Shown piece after piece: positions 8,514 to 16,354 of a stretch of 42,220 bases of DNA (its first letter is position 1; the number at the start of each line of letters is the position of its first letter). Both the position numbers and the translations under genes were made by a program. The stretch comes from Gemmatimonadales bacterium. Its GTDB lineage: Bacteria > Gemmatimonadota > Gemmatimonadetes > Gemmatimonadales > GWC2-71-9. Location of the stretch: assembly GCA_025934955.1 (NCBI GenBank), contig JAICWE010000025.1, forward strand, positions 1 through 42,220, given 5' to 3'. Below the pieces are notes generated by a model. The model was not told the DNA's origin. It saw only the letters and a program-made list of their open reading frames with translations, and ran no database searches.

Positions 8514-9295
8514 GCCGCACCTCCCGACAGCACCCGCCGCAGGCCGCGCAGCGCCCCACGTGCGTTGCGGCGCAGCAGCTCGCCGGCGGCGTGCCCGGTG
8601 CGCAGGCGGCAGACGAAGTCGGGCAGACTGTCGTGCCCCGTGACCGGCACGCGATGGAGCGCGAGCGGGTCGTCGGTCGCGCCCGACAGGCCGATCCGCA
8701 CCGACGCGGCCGACCGGAAGCCCGCGTCGGCCGCCGCCTCGCGGACCGCCGCGTCGTACGAGCCGTAGGGGTATGCCATGTGGTGCACCGCATGGCCGAG
8801 CCCGCCTTCCAGAATCTCCCGCGATGCGCGCACTTCTTCCCGGCGCGCCTCGGGCGCGAGCGCAACGAGCCGCGGATGGCTCACGGTGTGCGCGCCGCAG
8901 GTGAACCCGGCCGCGCACAACTCACGCGCCGTGCCCCAGCCGATCAGCGGCAGCTCGATGCCACGATCGGGGCGGAGCCAGCTGCTCACGCCGCCCATGA
9001 GACCGGCCACCAGATAGTACGTGGCGGTGAGCCCGAGGGCGCGGAGCACCGGGACGCCGTGCTCCACGCATTCCGCGAAGCCGTCATCGAAGGTGATCAC
9101 GACCGCGCGATGGGGCAGCGGCGGCCCGCCGGCCCGCGCGGCGAGCAGCGCATCGAGCGAGACCGACCGGTAGCCGGTGCGAGTGAGCCACCGCATTTGC
9201 GCGGCGAAGGCGCGCGGCGCGACGGTGTACTTCTCGAATCCGGGGAGCGAGTGCGAGCTCACCTGGTGATACATGAGAATCGGGACGCCGCGCAT
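8510..9295 (-). CDS. Polysaccharide deacetylase (NodB fold)
   Basis: The 261-residue protein has the NodB metal-dependent deacetylase motifs in order: VVITFDDGF (TFDDG at 68-72), the zinc-binding HTVSHP (136-141) and AYPYGSYD (YPYG at 175-178). It removes N- or O-acetyl groups from a glycan or glycolipid intermediate. There is no signal peptide or membrane segment at the N-terminus (MRGVPILMYHQVSS), so it is predicted to act in the cytoplasm on the lipid-linked precursor. The start is ATG 9295, 13 bases after the GT2-methyltransferase gene, and it is ATGA-coupled to the next GT2. A second NodB protein lies at 12198-13061. Confidence 0.93.
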   Translation of the reverse strand: MRGVPILMYHQVSSHSLPGFEKYTVAPRAFAAQMRWLTRTGYRSVSLDALLAARAGGPPLPHRAVVITFDDGFAECVEHGVPVLRALGLTATYYLVAGLMGGVSSWLRPDRGIELPLIGWGTARELCAAGFTCGAHTVSHPRLVALAPEARREEVRASREILEGGLGHAVHHMAYPYGSYDAAVREAAADAGFRSAASVRIGLSGATDDPLALHRVPVTGHDSLPDFVCRLRTGHAAGELLRRNARGALRGLRRVLSGGAA

Positions 9296-9308
9296 CAGGC
9301 CGCTCCGC

Positions 9309-10946
9309 TCAGTCGAGGCACGCCTTCACCGCGCGCACCGTCACCAGGAGTTGGTAGTCGGCATCGGTGTGATCCAGCTCCTCTGGACGGAGCTCCTCGG
9401 CAGCGAGCCCGTGAAGGAACGCGATCGCCGTGAGGACGTTCCCGTGGGCGCCGACCTCCACCGAGCCCGGCTCGAACACGCCTGCGAGCAGCCGCTCGGC
9501 CCCGAGCGTTGTCACCCGCCAGTAGTCGCCCCAGCGTTCGAGATCCCAGCGGCTGACCTGACTGATCCCGGGAAGGGTCGCGAGCAGCACGCCGCCCGGC
9601 TTGAGAATGCGGTGCACCGTGCGCACCGCGGCCGCCGGATCGGCGAGCACGTGGAGGACCTGAGTCAGGATGACACAATCGAACGTTGCCGACGGAAGCC
9701 CGTCGCCACGACTCAGGTCGGCGACGATGGTGGCGGACGGATTCCCCGGCACAGCATGCAGCACATCGCGCCGCTCGACCGCGGCGCCGCCGAATCGCCG
9801 CGTGTACATGTCGTCGCCGACCTCGAGCACCCGGCCGCGGACGTCCGCAGCGGAGGCGCCGAGGAACCGCTCGATGTAATACCGGTCGATCGGCTGCCCC
9901 CGATCCTTCCCCCAACGCCGACTGAGTGGGGCGAGCCGACGCAGGTCGCCGAAACGCACGTCGCCCTGACGCGGCACGTACGCCAGATGGCGCCAGAGCG
10001 CTGCGAGCCGGCGGCGCGGCCGTCGAGGTAGCACACGCCGCGCGATGCTGCGCAGGCCGCGACCGAGGCCGCGGACCGCGCGTCGAGCCACCGCGATCAC
10101 TCGGGCCACCGCGGGATGGCGATACGGCCGGGACTTGGCTCGCGCGATCCGCCACAGGGCTGATCCACGGTAGCCCCGCCTATCCAGGGTGGCTTCAAGG
10201 AGGCTAAGGTATCGCCGGCGCGCGGCAATTCGGGCAGATGGATCGTGCAGCCCGGAGCTGATGGATGTGTCGTGCTGCCGGTAGCGCACCCAACATCGGT
10301 CCGCCACAAAGGCGCCCCCGCACAGTGCGAGCTGGACGAAGAAGAGCCGATCGCCGTAGCTGGGCAGCCGCTCGTCGAACCCGCCCGCCGCCTGGACGGC
10401 GGTGTTACGGATGAGCGCATCGGATGGCAGTGGAGATCGAGCGGTCCCCGAAACCAATGCCGCAGCGAGCCGCGCCGAGGGGTGCACGATGCCGCTTGGC
10501 AAACCCGGGTCGGGCTCATAGTCGCGCGCTGCATCCTCCTGGCAGCCGCTCCAACTGTACCAGTACCGCATCCTGCCATAGACCATGATGGCATCGGCAT
10601 GCGCCTGCAGCATGGCGACCTGCTCCTCCAGCTTCGACGCAGCCCACATGTCGTCGGCGTCGAGGAACGCTACGAACTCACCGTGGACGTTTCGGAGGGC
10701 GAGATTGCGTGCCGCGCTGGGGCCGTGGGCTGCACCGTCGGGACGCTGTAGCCGATGCACGCGCATCGGGTGCCGCGCAGCGCACGCAGCGGCAATGGAC
10801 GGGCTTCGATCCGTGGAGCCGTCGTCGACCAGCAGCAGCTCCCAATTGCGGTAGGACTGCTCCTCCACGCTCCGAAGCGTCTCGCCGAGAAAGGCCTCGG
10901 CGTTCAGATAGGGCACGATGATCGACACCAGCGGATCGGAGCTCAT
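9309..10946 (-). CDS. GT2 glycosyltransferase - methyltransferase fusion
   Basis: The start is ATG 10946, inside an ATGA overlap with the acyltransferase gene. Residues 1-300 of 545 form a GT2 domain: VSIIVPYLNAEAFLGETL, LLLVDDGSTDRS and AFLDADDMW (DADD at 96-99). An Arg-rich linker (about 310-345) leads into a class I methyltransferase-like domain (about 370-540) with RVLEVGDD, FDCVILTQVLHVLADP and HRILKPGGVLLATLPG, ending in the WRVTTLGAERLL and HGNVLTAIAFLHG blocks common in sugar O-methyltransferases of these loci. The first SAM motif lacks the normal GxGxG. It probably adds a sugar and methylates it or the chain end. Parts of the GT2 half are visibly lower in GC than neighbouring genes. 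Confidence 0.88.
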   Translation of the reverse strand: MSSDPLVSIIVPYLNAEAFLGETLRSVEEQSYRNWELLLVDDGSTDRSPSIAAACAARHPMRVHRLQRPDGAAHGPSAARNLALRNVHGEFVAFLDADDMWAASKLEEQVAMLQAHADAIMVYGRMRYWYSWSGCQEDAARDYEPDPGLPSGIVHPSARLAAALVSGTARSPLPSDALIRNTAVQAAGGFDERLPSYGDRLFFVQLALCGGAFVADRCWVRYRQHDTSISSGLHDPSARIAARRRYLSLLEATLDRRGYRGSALWRIARAKSRPYRHPAVARVIAVARRAVRGLGRGLRSIARRVLPRRPRRRLAALWRHLAYVPRQGDVRFGDLRRLAPLSRRWGKDRGQPIDRYYIERFLGASAADVRGRVLEVGDDMYTRRFGGAAVERRDVLHAVPGNPSATIVADLSRGDGLPSATFDCVILTQVLHVLADPAAAVRTVHRILKPGGVLLATLPGISQVSRWDLERWGDYWRVTTLGAERLLAGVFEPGSVEVGAHGNVLTAIAFLHGLAAEELRPEELDHTDADYQLLVTVRAVKACLD

Positions 10947-12196
10947 GCCGGGCGCACCGCGGTGGACGCGGGCTCGAGCGCGCGGGCGACACCGGTGGGG
11001 CTCGCCGCATGCGTCACCGGCCTCACAGCGAAATATCGTTTCAGCTTCAGGAAGTGCTTCTCGTACAGATGCCAGCTGAGCCAGGCCGCGGCGGCCGTGC
11101 CCGCGATGCTGACGGCCGTGAACACAGCGACGGCTCCATACGCCGACCCGAGCGCGGCCGCGAGGCGCGGGATCGGCAGCAGTCGCGTGAACAGCGGGAT
11201 CATCGCGACGTGGAAAACGTACATTGCGTAGCTGTAGGTGCCGAACCACTGCAGCGCAGGATGGGTGAACCAGCGCGCGACCGGGCCCGGCTCATCTTCC
11301 GCGGCGAGCAGCACGAGCGCGGCACAGAGCAGCGCGAGGAGCGTGAGGCCAACGCGCAGAATCACGGGATCGCTGTCCGACCACTGCCCGCGTGCGAGCG
11401 CGATCACCGCGACCATCGCTCCGAGCGCGAGGGCTGCCGCGCCGAGGTGGCGGCGCCAGCGGGTACGGTCCCCGCGGACGAGCACTGCCGCCAGCCCGCC
11501 CGCGGCCAGCGCATCGACGCGACACAAGGTGAACAGCTCCACGGTGACGGGGCTCGCATGCCCGATCAGCAGTCCCCACCGAAGCAGCAGCGCCCCCGCC
11601 ATGCAACCGATGCAGGTGCCGAGCAGCGCTCGCCGGGGCAGAAGGAAGACGACGAGGGGCCACGCGAGGTAGAACTGCTCCTCGATCGCGAGAGTCCAGA
11701 AATGCCCGAGGTCCATCCAATCCACGACGAATGCCCAGTGACCCGTCCGCGCCATCAGGAGATTGGACGCGTAGCCCCACAGCCATGGCTGGTGCTCCGC
11801 CATTCGCTGCATCGCTGGCGTGAACTGGTGAAGCCGCGGAAGGACCTGGAAATAGGCGAACAGGAACCCGTAGTAGAGCGGGAAGATGCGCAGCACGCGG
11901 CGCGCGTAGAAGTTCCGAAAAAAGTGGGGATCGGCCTTGGCATCGTAGAGGATGCCGGTGATCAGAAAACCGGAAAGCACGAAAAACAGATCGACGCCGC
12001 TGCAACCGGCCATGAACGTTCGGTCGAGTACAGTGCCCACGACGGAACCCGGCAATCCAGTCCTCGTGAAATGGCACAGCATCACGCCGAGGACGGCGGC
12101 CCCGCGCACGCCGTCCAGCGCCGGGATCCGCCCGGCGGGTGCTGGGGCGCTCGCCGGCGGCGCTCCGCAAGCGGGCGGTGATGAAGGGGACTGCAC
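10943..12196 (-). CDS. Acyltransferase family 3 (integral membrane O-acyltransferase)
   Basis: This 417-residue polytopic protein has the OafA/WecH-like features: RIPALDGVRG (23-32), a catalytic-type histidine in MLCHFTR (H42), VDLFFVLSGFLITGILYDAK, FYARRVLRIFPLYYG and FWTLAIEEQFYLAWPLV, with about ten hydrophobic segments. Such enzymes transfer acetyl or related acyl groups across the inner membrane to sugars. I prefer GTG at 12196, one base after the upstream deacetylase stop; the longer frame lies within that gene. In context it could modify amino groups exposed by the deacetylases or hydroxyls on the glycan, which is inference. It ends in an ATGA overlap with the GT2-methyltransferase. 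Confidence 0.92.
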   Translation of the reverse strand: MQSPSSPPACGAPPASAPAPAGRIPALDGVRGAAVLGVMLCHFTRTGLPGSVVGTVLDRTFMAGCSGVDLFFVLSGFLITGILYDAKADPHFFRNFYARRVLRIFPLYYGFLFAYFQVLPRLHQFTPAMQRMAEHQPWLWGYASNLLMARTGHWAFVVDWMDLGHFWTLAIEEQFYLAWPLVVFLLPRRALLGTCIGCMAGALLLRWGLLIGHASPVTVELFTLCRVDALAAGGLAAVLVRGDRTRWRRHLGAAALALGAMVAVIALARGQWSDSDPVILRVGLTLLALLCAALVLLAAEDEPGPVARWFTHPALQWFGTYSYAMYVFHVAMIPLFTRLLPIPRLAAALGSAYGAVAVFTAVSIAGTAAAAWLSWHLYEKHFLKLKRYFAVRPVTHAASPTGVARALEPASTAVRPA

Positions 12197-12197
12197 G

Positions 12198-13061
12198 TCA
12201 GGCCTCGGGCTCGCCGGCGGCACGCTCGTCGGCCGCTCGGCCGCCGCTGCGCATCCGCCGCAGACGAGCCGCGCCGGCACGCGGCAGCTGCCGCATGCCC
12301 GGCCACGCCCGCGCCACCGACACCTTCCAGTGAAACTGCCAGCCGGTGTCGCGGCGCAAGATCTCGATCCGGCCTAGCGTATACCCAGCAGTCCCTCCCC
12401 GGATCAGGCGAGGCTTGGTCGTGAATGCGGCGGCGAATCCTGCAGCCGCGACGGCTGCGCGCACGCGCTCGTCGAACGCGCCGAAGGGATAGGCGAAGAG
12501 GCGCGCGGGCCCCAGACCCATGCCGATCAGATCGTCACGGCAGCCGCGGATTTCGTCCGCGAGATCGGCGTCGCTCAGCCGGGGTAGCACCGGATGAGTC
12601 CGCGAATGTCCTCCGATCTCCACTCCGCCTGCCGCGAGGCGGCGGAGCCCCTCTCGATCGAGCAGCGGCAGCTGCGGCGTTGTCGGGCCGCACCACTCGT
12701 TCGTGCGGCCCGTGCGATTGGTTACCGCGAAGGCGACGGCGGGAATTCCCCGCGCCTCCAGAACCGGCAGCGCATGCTCCAGCACGCTGCCGTAACAGTC
12801 GTCGAACGTCAGCAGCACCGGGCGGCGCGGCAGCGGCGCGCCGCCCAGGTATGCGACGACTTCGCCCGCGCTCACGAAATGCCAGCGCAGGCGCTGCAAC
12901 GCGCCGATCTGCCGCCGGAATTCGATCGGCGAGACCCCATACGGCTCGAACCGGCCCATTCCGCCGGTGTCGGCGATGGCATGATACGCGAGGACCCTGA
13001 GCGCAGGTGGCGCTCGCCGGGCCGCGGACTGGTCGGTCAATGCCACACCGGCGTTCCGCAT
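12198..13061 (-). CDS. Polysaccharide deacetylase (NodB fold), second copy
   Basis: The 287-residue protein shows LRVLAYHAIAD at the start of the domain, VLLTFDDCYGS (DD at 87-88, with Cys where most family members have Gly), GGHSRTHPVL (zinc histidines in HSRTHP, 152-157) and FAYPFGAFDE (YPFG at 191-194). These are the NodB metal and catalytic motifs, so an active deacetylase is likely. There is no signal peptide, which places it in the cytoplasm unless it is exported otherwise. It differs substantially from the other deacetylase (8510-9295), so the two may act on different sugars. It begins 11 bases after the GT2 gene and ends 1 base before the acyltransferase start. Confidence 0.92.
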   Translation of the reverse strand: MRNAGVALTDQSAARRAPPALRVLAYHAIADTGGMGRFEPYGVSPIEFRRQIGALQRLRWHFVSAGEVVAYLGGAPLPRRPVLLTFDDCYGSVLEHALPVLEARGIPAVAFAVTNRTGRTNEWCGPTTPQLPLLDREGLRRLAAGGVEIGGHSRTHPVLPRLSDADLADEIRGCRDDLIGMGLGPARLFAYPFGAFDERVRAAVAAAGFAAAFTTKPRLIRGGTAGYTLGRIEILRRDTGWQFHWKVSVARAWPGMRQLPRAGAARLRRMRSGGRAADERAAGEPEA

Positions 13062-13072
13062 GCCGCAGCGCC

Positions 13073-14062
13073 TCAGACGCCCGCGGACGGCGCCGTGCCG
13101 CGCCGCGCCGCCGTCATGCCGCCGGCCGCGGCCACGCCGCGCCAGTACTCACGGTAGCGGACGCGGCGCAGCCAGCGAACCGTGCGTCCGTCGGTGCGAC
13201 CCTGTTCCAGCCGGCGGATGACGAACCACCGCGCGGCCACGGCGAGAGGACCGACCAGCCACCACCGGCGCTCGCGCAGCTTCTTCGCGCTGAATGTCGC
13301 GTCGAATGCGTCGGGGTGCTTCTGCACGAAGCGAACGTCCGCCCGACCGTTCTCGCGCCACTGGCGGAGGTACGCTCGGGGCGGCACGACGTATTGCTGC
13401 CAGCTGATCGCCTCCGGGTTGAAGACCACGCGATAGCCGCTCTCATGCAACCGCCGCCCGAAATCGGTGTCTGCCTTCCCGGAGGTGAATTGCTGGCGGA
13501 AGCGGGTGTCGAAGCCCACCAGCCGATCGAATGTCTCGCGCGCGACAGACAGCTGCCCCGTCAGCATATCCTCGAGCCGCACCTCTGCACCGGCCTGACG
13601 CAGACGTGCCGCCCGTGCCTCTGCCCACTTGCCCACTCCGTCCGAGAGCAGGCCGGGAGGCGAGTTGGGATGCAGCGGGATGTGGCCCATCACCGCGTCG
13701 GCACCGTCGCGGTGCGACTTGGCGTGTTCAGCGAGCAGCCGCGGGTGCGCTTCCATATCGTCGTCCAGGAAGATCAGCACGGCGCCGCGCGCGAGCGACG
13801 CGCCGTGGTTCCGCGCGGCCGCGGAGCCGCTGTTAACTTGCTCGACGACGGTGAGCGGGAACGGCACCGTCAGCGACTGGAGGGCGGCGGCGGTCCCGTC
13901 GGTGGATCCGTCGACCACGACGATGACTTCGAAGCCTCCCGTGAACTCCTGGCGCGCCAGCGCCGCAACGTTCGCGGCGACGAGAGCACGTCGTTGATAC
14001 GTGGGAATGACGATGCTGAAGCCGTACGACACGCCGGGCGTGGTCGAAGCTGACGCTGACAT
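13073..14062 (-). CDS. Glycosyltransferase family 2
   Basis: Start ATG 14062 gives 329 residues (MSASASTTPGVSYGFSIVIP). The GT-A core shows FSIVIPTYQRR, VVVDGSTDGT (48-57), VEQVNSGSAAARNHGA and FLDDDMEAHP (acidic motif 99-104), then DMLTGQLSVARETFDRLVGF and ADTDFGRRL, which supply the catalytic-base region. It is the first tailoring enzyme after the Wzt gene (10-base gap) and therefore a good candidate for an early sugar addition, though gene order does not prove reaction order. It is paralogous to 7560-8513. The frame extends upstream through the Wzt gene, but only as a shadow. Confidence 0.92.
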   Translation of the reverse strand: MSASASTTPGVSYGFSIVIPTYQRRALVAANVAALARQEFTGGFEVIVVVDGSTDGTAAALQSLTVPFPLTVVEQVNSGSAAARNHGASLARGAVLIFLDDDMEAHPRLLAEHAKSHRDGADAVMGHIPLHPNSPPGLLSDGVGKWAEARAARLRQAGAEVRLEDMLTGQLSVARETFDRLVGFDTRFRQQFTSGKADTDFGRRLHESGYRVVFNPEAISWQQYVVPPRAYLRQWRENGRADVRFVQKHPDAFDATFSAKKLRERRWWLVGPLAVAARWFVIRRLEQGRTDGRTVRWLRRVRYREYWRGVAAAGGMTAARRGTAPSAGV

Positions 14063-14072
14063 ATGCGGCCGC

Positions 14073-15410
14073 CTATCGAGACTGCGTCGCGGCGGACGCG
14101 GGTTCACCCCCGGTACGGTGCCGTACTGCGGCCTCGACACGCCCCGCGCTGTACTCGCAATAGAGAATGCCGTCGTGGCGCGGGTTGTAATGTGGGCCGA
14201 ATCCCCGTGGCTGCCGGTCGAACACCTCCATCCATAGCGCGGGCTGCAGACGATCCACCGATGCGCCCATCGAATCGGCCAGCCAGAGTTCCAACTGGTA
14301 CGGACCCGGGCGGAGGGGCAAGGTCTCCAACACGAAGCGCCAGCTGCTGTACCCGATCGGCAGCGGGGTGGCGACGCCGAGTGCGTAGGTGCTGCCGCTG
14401 ATGAGCGGACCGCCGTAGCGGTCGCGCAGGGTGAACCCGACCCGCGGCCGGTTGAGTGCGATGGACGCGTCGATCCCGACGACGATCTCGAGCGGGCCGC
14501 CCGGATGCGGCGAGAAATCGACCAGCTGATCGCCGCTGCCGTACTGGACGCCGGTGAAGCGCGCACTCGCCGATCCGGTGCGCGGCGCCGCCGTGAGGTC
14601 GATCCAACGTCCCGCCGGCGCCTCGGTGTCGTGGCTGGCGAGGTATTGCCGGATGACCTCGCTGGTCTCCCCATCCGCGACGAGGTTGCCCTTCTCCAGG
14701 AGGATCGACCGCGTGCACAGTCGCTGCACCGCACCGAGGTTGTGGCTCACGAACAGCACGGTCCGCCCGTCGCACGCCACCTCGTTCATCCGGCCGATGC
14801 ACTTCTGCTGGAACTCGGCGTCTCCGACCGCGAGCACCTCGTCGACGATGAGCACGTCCGGCTCGAGATGGGCCGCCACCGCGAACGCGAGCCGCAGATA
14901 CATACCGCTCGAGTAGCGCTTGACCGGGGTGTCGATGAACTGCTCGACGCCGGCGAACTCAACGATGGCGTCGAAGCGGCTGGTGATGTAGCCGCGCTCC
15001 ATCCCGAGGATCGCACCGTTGAGGTACACGTTGTCGCGGCCGGTGAGCTCGGGATGAAATCCGGTCCCGACCTCGAGCAGGGAGCCGACCCGGCCCCACA
15101 CTTCGGCCCGCCCGCTAGTCGGCGCCGTGATGCGTGAGAGCAGCTTGAGCAACGTGCTCTTGCCGGCCCCGTTGCGTCCAATGACGCCGAGGACTTCGCC
15201 GTGCCCCACCTCGAAGGACACGTCACGGAGTGCCCAGAAGGTGTCGTCCTCGGTCGTGCCGCGCCCGGCCGCTCCGGCCAGCCGCCGCAGGTTGCGCCAG
15301 GGAGACGCGGCCGCCTCGGTGAGGGCCTCGCGCAACGTCCGGCGTCGAGGGCGCGCGCCGAAGCGATACTGCTTGCTGAGCTGATCGAGGCGAATGGCGA
15401 GCGCGGTCAT
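14073..15410 (-). CDS. wzt: ABC transporter ATPase for polysaccharide export with C-terminal Wzt domain
   Basis: The 445-residue protein has a full ABC ATPase: Walker A GRNGAGKST (78-86), signature YSSGMYLRLAFA (166-177), Walker B VLIVDEVLAVGD (186-197) and H-loop VSHN (H223). After about residue 280 a beta-rich extension (LEIVVGIDASIALNRPRVGF, WRFVLETLPLRPGPYQLELW) matches the carbohydrate-binding Wzt-C layout, which in E. coli O9a recognises the finished chain end before export. It pairs with the permease 7 bases upstream. Presence of the Wzt-C domain suggests that the glycan is completed in the cytoplasm and carries a terminal cap, possibly the methyl or phosphate group implied by the fusion enzymes. 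Confidence 0.93.
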   Translation of the reverse strand: MTALAIRLDQLSKQYRFGARPRRRTLREALTEAAASPWRNLRRLAGAAGRGTTEDDTFWALRDVSFEVGHGEVLGVIGRNGAGKSTLLKLLSRITAPTSGRAEVWGRVGSLLEVGTGFHPELTGRDNVYLNGAILGMERGYITSRFDAIVEFAGVEQFIDTPVKRYSSGMYLRLAFAVAAHLEPDVLIVDEVLAVGDAEFQQKCIGRMNEVACDGRTVLFVSHNLGAVQRLCTRSILLEKGNLVADGETSEVIRQYLASHDTEAPAGRWIDLTAAPRTGSASARFTGVQYGSGDQLVDFSPHPGGPLEIVVGIDASIALNRPRVGFTLRDRYGGPLISGSTYALGVATPLPIGYSSWRFVLETLPLRPGPYQLELWLADSMGASVDRLQPALWMEVFDRQPRGFGPHYNPRHDGILYCEYSAGRVEAAVRHRTGGEPASAATQSR

Positions 15411-15417
15411 GGGTACT

Positions 15418-16353
15418 CTAGGCCACGTCCGCGAACACCCGCTCGCGGCTGCGGAAGAACAGCGCGCCGCTCACGAGTATCGCGCCCGCGACGCAGCTGG
15501 AAACGGCGATGACTCCCCACGGCATCGGTGCGGTGCCGAGCAGCGCCGCGCGGAACCCCGCGATCACACCGACCATCGGGTTGAACGCCGCGTACGGCTG
15601 GAGCCGGTGCGGCAGGAGCGACAGCGGGTAGACGACCGGGGAGCTGTACATCCACAGCTGCACGAGGAAGGGCGTCGCGTGTTTCACGTCACGGTACTGA
15701 ATGTTGAGCGCCGCCAGCCAGCAGCCCACGCCAAGGGCCGTGACCGCTGCGAGCGCGAGCACGGGCGGGATGAAGAGCAGCGCGCGCGCGGTCGGCGTGA
15801 CGCCCAGCGCCAGCATCATGACCAGCAGCACCGCGAAGCCGATGAGGAAGTCGACGAACGCCCCCAGGATCGGCGCCACCGGCATGACCAGCCGTGGGAA
15901 GTACACCTTGGTGACGAGATTGGTATTGGCCACCAGGCTGTTGCCGGCGCCGTTCAGCGCGCTGGAGAAGTAGGTCCATGGGACCAGACCGCTGAGGGCG
16001 AACACCGAATAGGGAATCCCGTCCGACGGAATCCGCGCGAAGCGGCCGAACACGACCGTGAACACCACGGTCGCGAGCACCGGCTGCAGGATCGCCCAGC
16101 TCGCGCCAAGAACGGTCTGGGCGTAGCGGACCTTGATGTCGCGCCATACCAGGAACAGCATCAGGCCGCGATATGACCACAGCTCCGCCAGATCGATGCG
16201 CGGCCAGCGGCGCTCCGGCCCGATGATGACGGAAGCGGGCCGGGGCGATCGCGCCCCGTCCGGCGCTGCCGCCGAGGGCCCGCGCGTGGATTGTTCCAGC
16301 CCCGCGGCGTGGCGCCCCGTCAGATCCTCGGACATGCCGATGCCAGCGCTCAC
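15418..16353 (-). CDS. wzm: ABC transporter permease for polysaccharide export
   Basis: The 311-residue ABC-2 type permease has about six hydrophobic segments (84-103, 112-130, 160-183, 191-216, 228-245 and 280-300). It shows the family's landmarks: LVWRDIKVRYAQTVLGASWA, FPRLVMPVAP, NIQYRDVKHATPFLVQLWMY and FNPMVGVIAGFR. With the adjacent ATPase it would flip the undecaprenyl-linked polysaccharide across the inner membrane. The first 40 residues are Ser/Pro/Ala-rich and cytoplasmic. The start is GTG 16353, one base after the WbaP-like stop; ATG 16335 in the same frame is an alternative. Confidence 0.93.
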   Translation of the reverse strand: MSAGIGMSEDLTGRHAAGLEQSTRGPSAAAPDGARSPRPASVIIGPERRWPRIDLAELWSYRGLMLFLVWRDIKVRYAQTVLGASWAILQPVLATVVFTVVFGRFARIPSDGIPYSVFALSGLVPWTYFSSALNGAGNSLVANTNLVTKVYFPRLVMPVAPILGAFVDFLIGFAVLLVMMLALGVTPTARALLFIPPVLALAAVTALGVGCWLAALNIQYRDVKHATPFLVQLWMYSSPVVYPLSLLPHRLQPYAAFNPMVGVIAGFRAALLGTAPMPWGVIAVSSCVAGAILVSGALFFRSRERVFADVA

Positions 16354-16354
16354 G

